Source of the DNA: a virus
Reading direction: 5' to 3' (one strand)
Virus record (IMG/VR): IMGVR_UViG_3300025849_002387
Location: 1-30,777 of that record
DNA length: 30,777 bases
Within the stretch, counting starts at the first letter, position 1. Every line of letters begins with the position of its first letter. Below the pieces are notes generated by a model. It was not told the origin of the DNA and ran no database searches. It worked only from the letters and a program-made list of their open reading frames with translations. Shown here in pieces: positions 5,662-14,086 of this stretch. The position numbers and the translations under genes are program-made.

Positions 5662-6918
5662 ATGGCAGATATAAAATTTTCACAATTTACATCACAAACT
5701 AATTATACTAGCGTACAAGAAATAGTTGGTTATAATGGTTCTAGTAATGTTAGAATATCACCTAGCGACTTGATTTCTTCTTGGAATGGAAGACAATCAA
5801 CACTAAGGTTTCAAAATAATATAGTAGGAACATCTAGTTTACTTGAAGTTGGCGCTTCATCACATACACAAACGGATTTAAATATAGTTACTAGCGCAAC
5901 AGGCAGTTATCAAGTCAACGGTCTGAATGCTCTGTTATATGATGGAACAAACTGGGATTTAGCTAGTGGAGCTATTGATGTAGCGCCCACAGCTATTACT
6001 CTTGATCGTGATCTGCTTGTTAATTCAACAAACATAAGAGGGACAAATCTCGCATTGGGTAGGAATGCTTCTACGCCAGTTATAAAAAATGCTGGCGCTT
6101 CAAATGGGAGTTTATTTTTTGGATCCAATACAAGTTTTGGAGAAACCTGGGCTGGTGTAACTGTAATTTCAAACGAAAGTACTTCATTTTCTGGAGTTTT
6201 GTTTGATGGAACTCTAGCATCTACGGTTGGTAGAATTTTAACAAACCCAAATGGTGGTGGAGGTGCTACTGGTTTTCCATCAACTGAAACTATGGGTACC
6301 TGGAAATTTAACAAATATGGCGTTGGTAATAAAATAGATAATGACACTCCTTACGCTCTTGGTATCGACGCTAGCGGTCATTTAAAAGAAAATTTACGTA
6401 ATCCTAGCTGTCAAGTTAAAATATCAGGAGTCGCAGGACTTGCTAATACAAACAATGTAACAGACTTTTTAGTACCTTATAATACCGTAACTGTTAACGA
6501 TGATGCTACAATATTCAACCCTATTACAACTGGTGGTTTAGGTAGTCAAGGTGCAATACAAGTTTTAAAAGCTGGTAGATATGCTTTTCAAGCTAGATAC
6601 TCTTCTTTCGACTTAGCCCAAGCTAGTTTACCAACGGTTGACGGTAATAAGTTTTTTAGAATAACTGCTTCCACTGATACAGTTGCGGCTGGTATTGGAA
6701 CTAAACAATGCGTATTACAAGACTTGATTGTTGCTACATCTGTAAACGGAGAGGCTGTAGTTACAGGATCTGGATATATGGACTTAAACGCTAACGATTA
6801 TTTTAAGATCGTTGGATTTCACAACGGAGCAACAGGTGGATCTGGAACACAAGGTTTCCCTGTTAACAATAATGCATTATTCAATGAACCTCAACTTTGG
6901 CTTGTAAAAGTGCAGTAA
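5662..6918 (+). CDS. Putative receptor-binding fibre with C1q/TNF-like tip
   Basis: A 418-residue protein starting MADIKFSQFT, a common beginning of virion-attached fibre proteins. Residues about 30-240 are Gly/Ser/Thr/Asn-rich with alternating beta pattern, typical of a trimeric fibre shaft. From about residue 250 the sequence (FLVPYNTVTVNDDATIF, then QVLKAGRYAFQARYSSFDL, GYMDLNANDYFKIVGF and a final NEPQLWLVKVQ) has the strand order of C1q/TNF-type jelly rolls that form fibre tips in other phages. The probable role is recognition of the cell surface. The start is preceded by an A-only run rather than a Shine-Dalgarno site. The long antisense frame inside it is a shadow. Receptor unknown. 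Confidence 0.72.
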   Translation: MADIKFSQFTSQTNYTSVQEIVGYNGSSNVRISPSDLISSWNGRQSTLRFQNNIVGTSSLLEVGASSHTQTDLNIVTSATGSYQVNGLNALLYDGTNWDLASGAIDVAPTAITLDRDLLVNSTNIRGTNLALGRNASTPVIKNAGASNGSLFFGSNTSFGETWAGVTVISNESTSFSGVLFDGTLASTVGRILTNPNGGGGATGFPSTETMGTWKFNKYGVGNKIDNDTPYALGIDASGHLKENLRNPSCQVKISGVAGLANTNNVTDFLVPYNTVTVNDDATIFNPITTGGLGSQGAIQVLKAGRYAFQARYSSFDLAQASLPTVDGNKFFRITASTDTVAAGIGTKQCVLQDLIVATSVNGEAVVTGSGYMDLNANDYFKIVGFHNGATGGSGTQGFPVNNNALFNEPQLWLVKVQ

Positions 6919-6941
6919 GCGAGGTAACTATAAACATATAA

Positions 6942-6960
6942 CAATTAAATTAAATTAAAT
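6942..6960 (+). promoter_or_regulatory. TTAAA-repeat leader, identical to the groEL leader
   Basis: The 19-mer CAATTAAATTAAATTAAAT here is identical to 95-113, and ends 8 nt before the ATG at 6969. It occupies most of the 50-nt gap after the fibre gene, which has no hairpin. It may be a translational enhancer or part of a phage promoter for the next operon. Confidence 0.5.
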
Positions 6961-6968
6961 AAAACAAG

Positions 6969-7196
6969 ATGGCAAAAATTACAGAAAAACAATTAGAAAA
7001 ACTATCTAAAGCAAACAAGGAGTTAGAATCTATTATTTTAGAAATAGGTATTTTAGAAAGCAAAAAACACAGTTTATTACATAAAGTTGCAGAAGTTAAT
7101 AAGTTTTTAGAAGAGCAAAAGGTTGAGCTTGAAAAAGATTATGGCAAAATATCTGTAAACTTAGATACTGGAGAATATACAGAGATTAAAGAATAG
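6969..7196 (+). CDS. Small coiled-coil protein
   Basis: A 75-residue, almost entirely helical protein with heptad spacing from residue 8 to about 58 (LEKLSKANKELESIILEIGI, then HSLLHKVAEVNKFLEEQ), ending in a short beta tail YGKISVNLDTGEYTEIKE. The helical hairpin plus tail is a pattern I recall in small proteins of marine phages, of unknown function. It follows the second TTAAA leader, so may open a new operon that runs into the packaging genes. It could be a chaperone or adaptor for virion assembly, but nothing in the sequence shows this. Confidence 0.68.
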   Translation: MAKITEKQLEKLSKANKELESIILEIGILESKKHSLLHKVAEVNKFLEEQKVELEKDYGKISVNLDTGEYTEIKE

Positions 7197-7200
7197 TATA

Positions 7201-7428
7201 GTGGATTCAATTATAAGAAAAATAAGTATTGGATCTGACTACAAAAGCGATGCTATGCACTATTCTGTAGGCCAGCAAGTTTATGGTGGTCACGAAATAA
7301 CATACATTGTTTTTGACAGTGAAGATTCATCTTATAATATTCACATTAAGAAGAACGAAGAAGTGTTGCCTTGGAAGAAATTTAACTCTAATATGGCTAT
7401 TTCTGTTGAATATGATTTAGAGTATTAA
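7201..7428 (+). CDS. 75-residue conserved-type phage protein, GTG start
   Basis: The frame starts with GTG (MDSIIRKISIGSDYKSDAMHY) four bases after the preceding stop; no in-frame ATG lies near the N-terminus before residue 19, and the first 20 residues look like a true conserved N-terminus. The rest is beta-rich: GQQVYGGHEITYIVFDSED, SYNIHIKKNEEVLPWKKF, MAISVEYDLEY. No catalytic motif. I recall very similar small proteins in uncultured marine phages, function unknown. The stop overlaps the next start as TAATG. Confidence 0.65.
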   Translation: MDSIIRKISIGSDYKSDAMHYSVGQQVYGGHEITYIVFDSEDSSYNIHIKKNEEVLPWKKFNSNMAISVEYDLEY

Positions 7429-8033
7429 TGAACTCCATGTATGACTTTATAGTAAAGCCGGTTGGTCAAAAGTACAACAACACGGTGAATGTAGGTGGTA
7501 AAGAGCTTACGGTTAACACGAAGATAGAAAGCTGGAAGTTTGTAAATAGACTAGCTGAAGTTGTTCAAGTTCCATCTGAGTTTGAATCCAGCATAAATGT
7601 TGGTGATGAAGTTATTATACATCAAAACGTGTTTAGAACTTTTTACGATATGAAAGGTAAAAAGAAAAAAAGTAGATCGTTTCTAAAAGAAGATCACTAT
7701 CTCTGCGCTTTTGATCAAATATACTTATATAAAAATAAAAGCGGTTGGCACACGGTGGGAAAAAGATGCTTTGTTCAGCCTATAAAAGACAATGACGATC
7801 TAACGATTGAGAAAGAAAGAGCACTTGCTGGTATATTAAAATACGGTAATAAGTCGCTAGAAGATGTTAGTGTAACTCCTGGTGACATTGTGGGTTTTAA
7901 ACCAAACAGTGAGTGGGAGTTTTTAGTGGACGGTAAGCGTCTTTATTGTATGAAATCTAATGATATTGTAATTAAATATGAATACCAAGGAAACGAAGTT
8001 GAATATAATCCAAGCTGGGCAAGTTGCAGTTGA
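7428..8033 (+). CDS. Double GroES-like barrel protein (putative co-chaperonin relative)
   Basis: A 201-residue protein that I read as two fused GroES-like domains. Half 1 (about 5-102): DFIVKPVG strand, a loop with GGKELTVN, NRLAEVVQVP, then SINVGDEVIIHQNVF (55-69) and EDHYLCAFDQIYLYK. Half 2 (about 112-185): CFVQPIKDND, ALAGILKYG, SVTPGDIVGFKPNSEW (148-163) and VDGKRLYCMKSNDIVIKY. Both follow the order of GroES: first strand, [GN]-x-V/I strand, VGD-x-V-x-F, a hairpin, then a closing strand pair SESDILAIV. No GroES-type GGIVL loop is obvious. It could assist the phage GroEL or use the fold for another purpose, such as virion structure. The C-terminal end overlaps the next gene by 56 nt. Fold proposed from pattern alone. 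Confidence 0.62.
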   Translation: MNSMYDFIVKPVGQKYNNTVNVGGKELTVNTKIESWKFVNRLAEVVQVPSEFESSINVGDEVIIHQNVFRTFYDMKGKKKKSRSFLKEDHYLCAFDQIYLYKNKSGWHTVGKRCFVQPIKDNDDLTIEKERALAGILKYGNKSLEDVSVTPGDIVGFKPNSEWEFLVDGKRLYCMKSNDIVIKYEYQGNEVEYNPSWASCS

Positions 8034-8253
8034 GGAACTAATAAAAGTAGCTAAAGAAGCTATCGTTGATTCAGGAGATGATATCACAGCAGATAGATTA
8101 AAAAACGCCGCAGCTACAAAGAAGTTAGCTATATTTGATGCGTTTGAAATACTAGGTAGATTAGAAGCTGAAGAGGCATTGTTAAACGAAAAACCTGCAG
8201 AAGTAAAGGAAGAGAAATCTTTTAGAGGTTTTGCTGAAGGGAGATCTAAATAA
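7978..8253 (+). CDS. Small helical protein next to TerL; candidate small terminase
   Basis: A 91-residue, mostly helical protein: TKLNIIQAGQVAVEELIKVA (6-25), then ADRLKNAAATKKLAIFDAFE and ILGRLEAEEALLNEK, ending in FRGFAEGRSK. Its position immediately before the large terminase (stop and start share TAATG) is where a small terminase subunit often lies, and a helical oligomerising core would fit. But no helix-turn-helix DNA-binding element is evident and 91 residues is short, so this role is only a candidate. The ATG at 7978 lies inside the previous gene, giving a 56-nt overlap; there is no later in-frame ATG to use instead. Confidence 0.6.
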   Translation: MNTKETKLNIIQAGQVAVEELIKVAKEAIVDSGDDITADRLKNAAATKKLAIFDAFEILGRLEAEEALLNEKPAEVKEEKSFRGFAEGRSK

Positions 8254-10463
8254 TGTACGAGCAAACTCTATATAAAGTCTTAAAAGACTACGTAAAACCA
8301 CACGCTATAGCTAAAATGAATAAAGCTAAAAAGTGGAGATACGGTTACAATGAGGATTATGATATTATTGTTATAAGTAAAACCGGAGAAATAGGTGAAA
8401 TTTATGAAATACAAGATTTAAAAATAGCTTTACCAAAAGCTGATAATGTACATACATTTGAAGATGACAGGTGGAAGCACACTGAATACCCAAAGGAACT
8501 TAGTAAAATCAAGTCAGTATTTGATTGGGAAGAATACCCTTTGGACTTTAAAGAAAAATGGTATGATTACATTGATGAAGAATTTAATAGAAGAGAACAA
8601 GGCTTTTGGTTCTATAATAAAGGTTTGGCTACTTACATTACTGGTACTAACTATATGTACTTGCAGTGGAGCAAAATTGATGTTGGGCAACCAGACTTTA
8701 GGGAATCAAACAGATTATTCTATTTATTCTGGGAAGCTTGTAAAGCCGACCCGCGCTGCTATGGCATGTGCTACCTTAAAAATAGACGGTCAGGTTTTTC
8801 ATTTATGGCAAGTGGGGAAACGGTTAACCAAGCAACAATATCTACGGACGCACGCTTTGGTATACTCTCGAAATCTGGACCCGATGCAAAGAAGATGTTT
8901 ACTGACAAAGTTGTCCCAATATCAGTTAACTATCCCTTCTTCTTCAAACCGATCCAAGACGGTATGGATAGGCCAAAGACAGAACTGGCGTACAGAGTAC
9001 CAGCATCAAAGTTCACAAGGAGAAAACTCGATTCCAACGAGAAGCTCAAGGAAATTACCGGTCTCGACACAACGATCGACTGGAAGAACACAGGCGACAA
9101 CTCGTACGATGGGGAAAAATTAAAACTACTAGTACACGATGAAAGTGGAAAGTGGGAGAGACCTACAAATATATTAAACAACTGGCGAGTAACCAGAACT
9201 TGTTTAAGATTAGGTTCTAGAGTTATTGGTAAGTGTATGATGGGATCAACATCAAACGCTTTAGATAAAGGAGGAGGTAACTTTAAAAAACTTTACAATG
9301 ATTCAGACGTTACGCAAAGAAACGCCAATGGACAGACACGCTCAGGACTCTATTCTTTGTTCATACCTATGGAATGGAACTACGAAGGATACATTGATTC
9401 TTATGGCTTTCCTGTATTCAACACACCAAAAAAAGGGGTTGAAGATCCACACGGAACAAAAATAACACAAGGCGTAATAGAGTATTGGGATAATGAAGTG
9501 GAAGGTTTAAAGTCTGATCAAGACAGTTTAAATGAATTTTACAGACAGTTTCCACGTACAACAAAGCACGCGTTTAGAGATGAATCAAAACAATCTCTAT
9601 TTAACTTGACAAAGATATACGAGCAAATAGATTTTAATGAGGATTTAAAAAACTCCATTAACGTTACTCAAGGAAGCTTTCAATGGCAAAACGGAGAGAA
9701 AGATACGAAAGTTATATTTGTACCAAATAAAAGTGGTAGATTCAGAGTTTCTTGGATTCCACCTTTAAATCTCCAAAATCGTGTAATAATAAAAGGTGGT
9801 TTAAAATATCCAGGCAATGAACATTGTGGAGCTTTTGGATGTGATAGTTACGATATATCAGGTACAGTTGATAAAAGAGGTTCTAATGGATCTTTGCATG
9901 GTTTAACTAAGTTTAGCATGGAGGACGTGCCTCCAAATCATTTCTTTTTAGAATATATAGCTAGACCTCAAACCGCTGAGATATTTTTTGAAGATGTTTT
10001 AATGGCTTGTGTTTTTTACGGAATGCCAATACTAGCAGAGAATAATAAACCTAGATTATTATATCATTTTAAAAGAAGAGGTTATAGAAAGTTCTCTATA
10101 AACAGGCCAGATAGAAAGTATAATAAATTATCAGTAACAGAGAAAGAGTTAGGTGGAATACCAAACTCTAGTGAAGATATAAAGCAAGCACACGCTGCTG
10201 CTATTGAAACTTACATAGAAAGTTTTGTGGGATTAAAAGAAACAGGTTATGGTGATATGTTTTTCCAAAGAACACTGGAAGACTGGGCTAGATTTAACAT
10301 AAACAACAGAACAAAGCATGATGCTTCTATTAGTTCTGGTTTAGCTATTATGGCTTGTAATAAACATAGATACACGCCGAGTGCGCCTTTAAAAACCAAC
10401 GCGGTTAATTTAGGTATAAAAAGATACGACAATACAGGACTTACGTCTAAAATAAAAAGTTAA
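8253..10463 (+). CDS. terL: Terminase large subunit (packaging ATPase-nuclease)
   Basis: A 736-residue packaging motor that translocates DNA into the prohead and cuts it. The ATPase domain carries a deviant Walker A KNRRSGFS (176-183) with the lysine at the front, as in lambda gpA (KSARVGYS), and Walker B LLVHDESG with D296 and E297. The coupling motif MMGSTSN follows at about 330. The nuclease part shows FGCDSYD (D531, D534), fitting the first acidic residue of the RNase H-like terminase fold. A segment at 8745-9118, between Walker A and B, has unusual codon use (listed separately). It lies directly before the portal gene, with no gap. The whole frame is intact. Family and role are clear; the packaging strategy (cos or headful) cannot be told. 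Confidence 0.93.
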   Translation: MYEQTLYKVLKDYVKPHAIAKMNKAKKWRYGYNEDYDIIVISKTGEIGEIYEIQDLKIALPKADNVHTFEDDRWKHTEYPKELSKIKSVFDWEEYPLDFKEKWYDYIDEEFNRREQGFWFYNKGLATYITGTNYMYLQWSKIDVGQPDFRESNRLFYLFWEACKADPRCYGMCYLKNRRSGFSFMASGETVNQATISTDARFGILSKSGPDAKKMFTDKVVPISVNYPFFFKPIQDGMDRPKTELAYRVPASKFTRRKLDSNEKLKEITGLDTTIDWKNTGDNSYDGEKLKLLVHDESGKWERPTNILNNWRVTRTCLRLGSRVIGKCMMGSTSNALDKGGGNFKKLYNDSDVTQRNANGQTRSGLYSLFIPMEWNYEGYIDSYGFPVFNTPKKGVEDPHGTKITQGVIEYWDNEVEGLKSDQDSLNEFYRQFPRTTKHAFRDESKQSLFNLTKIYEQIDFNEDLKNSINVTQGSFQWQNGEKDTKVIFVPNKSGRFRVSWIPPLNLQNRVIIKGGLKYPGNEHCGAFGCDSYDISGTVDKRGSNGSLHGLTKFSMEDVPPNHFFLEYIARPQTAEIFFEDVLMACVFYGMPILAENNKPRLLYHFKRRGYRKFSINRPDRKYNKLSVTEKELGGIPNSSEDIKQAHAAAIETYIESFVGLKETGYGDMFFQRTLEDWARFNINNRTKHDASISSGLAIMACNKHRYTPSAPLKTNAVNLGIKRYDNTGLTSKIKS
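8745..9118 (+). other. Segment of terL with foreign base and codon use
   Basis: Within terL, this stretch switches from the genome's A/T-ending codons to C/G-ending ones: runs such as TTCTTCTTC, and many ATC, AAC, GAC, TAC, AAG, CTC and TCG. A hand count gives about 45% G+C over 8881-9120 (108 of 240), against about 35% in the 120 nt after it. The reading frame and motifs stay intact. It spans the ATPase core between the Walker A and Walker B motifs. A recombination tract from a relative with other codon habits is the simplest reading. Confidence 0.75.
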
Positions 10464-12851
10464 ATGAATATATATACTAATACTAGAAGTGCTTTCCCTA
10501 GCCAAGTGGTCGGTGATTTAGAAAAAGCTAGCTTGAAATATGGCAAGCAAGTTGCTCAGGCTATAGAAGGAGAGTGGTTTAGTCAAGGTAGAACTACAGG
10601 GAATAGATATTTAACTAATTGGAATAATTTTAACCAATTAAGACTATACGCTAGAGGAGAGCAAAGTACACAAAAATATAAAGATGAGTTGTCTATAAAT
10701 GGCGATTTGTCTTATTTAAACTTAGACTGGACTCCGGTACCCATTTTGTCTAAATTTGTTGACATTGTGGTTAATGGTATATCGCAAAAGTCTTACGATA
10801 TAAAAGCTTACGCGCAAGACCCTTCTTCTGTAAAGAAAAGAACTGATTACGCTTCTAAGCTTCATGAAGACATGCTAGCTAAAGAGTATTTAGAAAATCT
10901 AAAGCAGACGCTAGGTATTGACGACTATCAATCACCAAGCCCAGGTGTTGTGCCAGAGACAAAGGAAGACTTAGAACTGCATATGCAACTTAGTTACAAG
11001 CAGTCAATTGAAATAGCTCAAGAAGAAGCTATATCAACTGTTTTAGCTAAAAACAAATACGATCTAACTAGACGTAGACTTAATATGGATTTAGCCGTTT
11101 TAGGTATTTCTGCAGTTAAGACTAGTTTTAATACATCTGAAGGAATAGTTGTTGATTATGTTGATCCAGCTTACATGGTTTACTCGTACACGGAAGATCC
11201 TAACTTTGAAGACATATATTATGTAGGCGAAGTAAAATCTGTTACAATACCAGAGCTTAAAAAAGAGTTTCCTAATACTTCACAAGAAGAGTTAGAATTA
11301 ATTGAAAAAATGCCTGGTAATAAATCATATATACAAGGTTACGGTAACTACGATAATAATACAGTGCAATTATTGTACTTTGAATATAAAACATACCAAA
11401 ACCAAACGTTTAAAATAAAACAAACAGATCAAGGTTTATTAAAAGCTATAGAAAAACCAGACTCTTTTAACCCACCAGAAAGTGACATGTTTGAAAGAGT
11501 TTCAAGATCTATAGAGGTTTTGTACAGTGGTGTAAAGGTTTTAGGGACTGAAACCATGCTTAAGTGGGAATTAGCAGAGAATATGTCAAGACCAATGGCT
11601 GATACTACTAAAGTGCGTATGAATTATTCTATATGTGCACCTAGAATCTATAAGGGACGCATTGAGTCTCTTGTTGGTAAATGTACTGGTTTTGCAGATA
11701 TGATTCAAATAACGCATTTAAAACTTCAGCAGGTCATATCTAGAATGGTACCAGATGGTGTTTATTTAGACATGGACGGATTAGCGGAGGTTGATTTAGG
11801 TAATGGCACGAATTATAATCCAGCCGAGGCTTTAAACATGTATTTTCAAACAGGTAGTGTTGTTGGTAGGTCGTTAACACAAGACGGTGAAATGAACGCT
11901 GGTAAAATACCTGTTCAAGAGTTAAACAGCTCTGGAGGTAATGCTAAAATAGCATCTTTAATACAAACGTATCAATACTATTTACAAATGATACGCGATG
12001 TAACAGGGTTAAACGAAGCTAGAGATGGTAGTTTACCTGATAGAAATACACTGGTGGGCTTACAAAAATTGGCCGCTAACGCTTCGAACGTAGCCACTAG
12101 ACACATAACTCAGTCTAGCTTATACTTAACGTTAAATACAGCTGAAAACATAGCGTTAAAAATAGCTGACGCATTAGAGTTTCCTTTAACTAGGAATTCT
12201 TTGAAAAACTCCATATCGACTTATAACATTAAAACTTTAGACGAAATAGTTGAATTAAATCTGCATGATTTTGGTATATTCTTAGAGTTAGATCCAGACG
12301 AAGAAGAGCAAGCTCAATTAGAGGCTAATATACAAGCTTCTATACAACAAGGCGGTATAGATCTTGAAGACGCTATTGATCTTAGACAGATCAAAAACCT
12401 TAAGCTTGCTAATCAAATGCTTAAAATTAAGCGTAAGCAAAAGCAGGAGCAAGATATGTTAGTGCAGCAATCTAACATACAAGCGCAAGCTGACGCTCAA
12501 GCTAGTACTGCAGAAAAAACAGCAATGGCGGAAGTTCAAAAACAAGAAGCTATTAGTGGTTCAAAAGTTCAATTTGAACAAGCTAAAAGTCAATTGGAAA
12601 TACAGCGTATGCAGATAGCTTCTCAAATAGAAATGCAAAAAATGCAGCAACAATTCCAGTACGATATGCAGCTTAAACAAATAGATACGCAATCTATTAA
12701 CCAAAAAGATGTGGTTAAAGAAGATAGAAAAGACAAGCGTATTAAAATGGAGGGCACGCAGCAAAGTAAAATGATAAGTCAAAGACAAAACGATGGACCT
12801 TCAATAAACTTTGAATCCACAGCAGATGTGGAGCCAACTGCTTTTTTATAA
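10464..12851 (+). CDS. Portal protein
   Basis: A 795-residue protein directly after terL (TAA then ATG). It has the size and layout of portals of crAss-like and related podoviruses: DLSYLNLDWTPVPILSKFVD at 81-100 and a following VVNGISQKSYDIKAYAQDP, which matches the pattern I recall for that group. The middle holds the clip/stem region; from about 640 to 760 is a Gln-rich helix with QSNIQAQADAQAS and QMQKMQQQFQYDMQ-type repeats, likely the helical crown or barrel entering the head. It would form a 12-subunit ring at one vertex, dock terminase, and later the connector. No signal or membrane segment. Identification rests on position, size and motif memory. Confidence 0.86.
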   Translation: MNIYTNTRSAFPSQVVGDLEKASLKYGKQVAQAIEGEWFSQGRTTGNRYLTNWNNFNQLRLYARGEQSTQKYKDELSINGDLSYLNLDWTPVPILSKFVDIVVNGISQKSYDIKAYAQDPSSVKKRTDYASKLHEDMLAKEYLENLKQTLGIDDYQSPSPGVVPETKEDLELHMQLSYKQSIEIAQEEAISTVLAKNKYDLTRRRLNMDLAVLGISAVKTSFNTSEGIVVDYVDPAYMVYSYTEDPNFEDIYYVGEVKSVTIPELKKEFPNTSQEELELIEKMPGNKSYIQGYGNYDNNTVQLLYFEYKTYQNQTFKIKQTDQGLLKAIEKPDSFNPPESDMFERVSRSIEVLYSGVKVLGTETMLKWELAENMSRPMADTTKVRMNYSICAPRIYKGRIESLVGKCTGFADMIQITHLKLQQVISRMVPDGVYLDMDGLAEVDLGNGTNYNPAEALNMYFQTGSVVGRSLTQDGEMNAGKIPVQELNSSGGNAKIASLIQTYQYYLQMIRDVTGLNEARDGSLPDRNTLVGLQKLAANASNVATRHITQSSLYLTLNTAENIALKIADALEFPLTRNSLKNSISTYNIKTLDEIVELNLHDFGIFLELDPDEEEQAQLEANIQASIQQGGIDLEDAIDLRQIKNLKLANQMLKIKRKQKQEQDMLVQQSNIQAQADAQASTAEKTAMAEVQKQEAISGSKVQFEQAKSQLEIQRMQIASQIEMQKMQQQFQYDMQLKQIDTQSINQKDVVKEDRKDKRIKMEGTQQSKMISQRQNDGPSINFESTADVEPTAFL

Positions 12852-12861
12852 AGTAAACAAT

Positions 12862-12883
12862 TATTTAATTATATTATATTATG
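12862..12883 (+). promoter_or_regulatory. 22-nt AT leader at the scaffold gene start
   Basis: The 22 nt from 12862 to 12883, TATTTAATTATATTATATTA then TG, including the start codon, are identical to 15630-15651 at the start of the gene after the capsid protein. No Shine-Dalgarno sequence is present. Identity over 22 nt at two separate start codons suggests a functional translation or transcription element of late genes. Confidence 0.55.
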
Positions 12884-14074
12884 TCAGTAGAAACAAAACA
12901 AGAAGGTGAATTTACCTTAAAAGGTAGAAATAAAAAAACACCAAAAAAGTTAGTCAAAAACGAAGAAATTACCAAAGTAGATCTAACAAAACCAGAAGCA
13001 CAAGGCGAGGTTGTACCAGATGTAACTAAAGTGGTAATTCCAAAAGAAGAAAAAAATGCCGTTCAAGCACAAGAGACAAATGATAGCAATGCTGTTGTCG
13101 AAGAACCCAAAGACAGTAGCAACAGCGAAACAGTGGTTGAAGAAGTACGGACCACCGAAAAAACAGTAGAAGAATCTCCAATCCAAATCATTGAGGAGGT
13201 AATAGAGACTGAACAAGAGTTAAAAGAAGCTATAAGAGATGAAAAAGTTTTAGGTAAGCAATTACCAGAAAACATTGAAAAGCTGGTTAGCTTTATGGAA
13301 GAGACTGGTGGAACGATTGAAGACTATACAAGACTCAACGCGGATTACTCTAATGTAGATGATAAAACATTATTAAAAGAATATTACAAAAAAAATAAAC
13401 CTTATCTAGATAATTCAGATGTAGAGTTATTATTAGAAGACTTTGATTACGACGAAGATCTAGACGAGGATAGAGATATACGTAAGAAAAAACTTGCGTT
13501 TAAAGAAGAAGTTGCAAAAGCCAAAGGCTTTTTAGAAGAAACCAAGGTTAAATATTACGATGAAATCAAGTTGAGATCAAATGTAAACCCTGAAGCTAAA
13601 CAAGCAATAGACTTTTTCAATAGATATAATAAGCAGCAAGAAGTAGCTAAGCAACAACACCAAGCTTTTAAGGAAAATACCAAAAAGCTTTTTACTGATG
13701 ATTTCGAAGGTTTCGATATTAATGTTGGTGAAAAGAAATTTAGGTATAAAATACAGAACGCTAATAAAGTTGCAGAGAACCAATCAAACATAACAAACCT
13801 TGTCGGGAAGTTCCTAGGCAGTAATGGTGACGTTGTTGACCCCATTGGTTATCACAAAGCTATTTATGCCGCTGAAAACGTAGATAAGATTGCCGCTCAT
13901 TTCTATGAGCAAGGAAAAGCTGAAGCCGTTAAAGAAGTTGTAAATAAATCTAAAAACCTAAGTGATACTAAAGCTAGATCAACTCAGGGAGATGTATTTG
14001 TAAACGGATTTAAGGTTAGAGCTATTTCAGGTGCTGATTCTACAAAACTAAGAATAAAAAAATTTAAAAACTAA
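12881..14074 (+). CDS. Putative head scaffold protein
   Basis: A 397-residue, strongly acidic protein between portal and major capsid protein, the usual place of the scaffold. Residues 1-115 are disordered and rich in Glu, Val, Lys and Thr (for example KNEEITKVDLTKPEAQGEV). A helical region follows (about 110-290, with KKKLAFKEEVAKAKGFLEE and KQQEVAKQQHQAFKENTKKL), and the C-terminal third has IYAAENVDKIAAHFYEQGKAE and a basic tail TKLRIKKFKN, which could bind the capsid shell as scaffold tails do in other phages. No protease motif is present. It would line the prohead and leave or be degraded before packaging. Confidence 0.72.
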   Translation: MSVETKQEGEFTLKGRNKKTPKKLVKNEEITKVDLTKPEAQGEVVPDVTKVVIPKEEKNAVQAQETNDSNAVVEEPKDSSNSETVVEEVRTTEKTVEESPIQIIEEVIETEQELKEAIRDEKVLGKQLPENIEKLVSFMEETGGTIEDYTRLNADYSNVDDKTLLKEYYKKNKPYLDNSDVELLLEDFDYDEDLDEDRDIRKKKLAFKEEVAKAKGFLEETKVKYYDEIKLRSNVNPEAKQAIDFFNRYNKQQEVAKQQHQAFKENTKKLFTDDFEGFDINVGEKKFRYKIQNANKVAENQSNITNLVGKFLGSNGDVVDPIGYHKAIYAAENVDKIAAHFYEQGKAEAVKEVVNKSKNLSDTKARSTQGDVFVNGFKVRAISGADSTKLRIKKFKN

Positions 14075-14086
14075 AATTAAAAAATT

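Noticed and set aside
5910-6347. 145-codon antisense frame inside the fibre gene
   Set aside because: No leader, Pro/Val-rich shadow of the Gly/Thr/Asn-rich sense protein, and no other gene in the window is on the minus strand.
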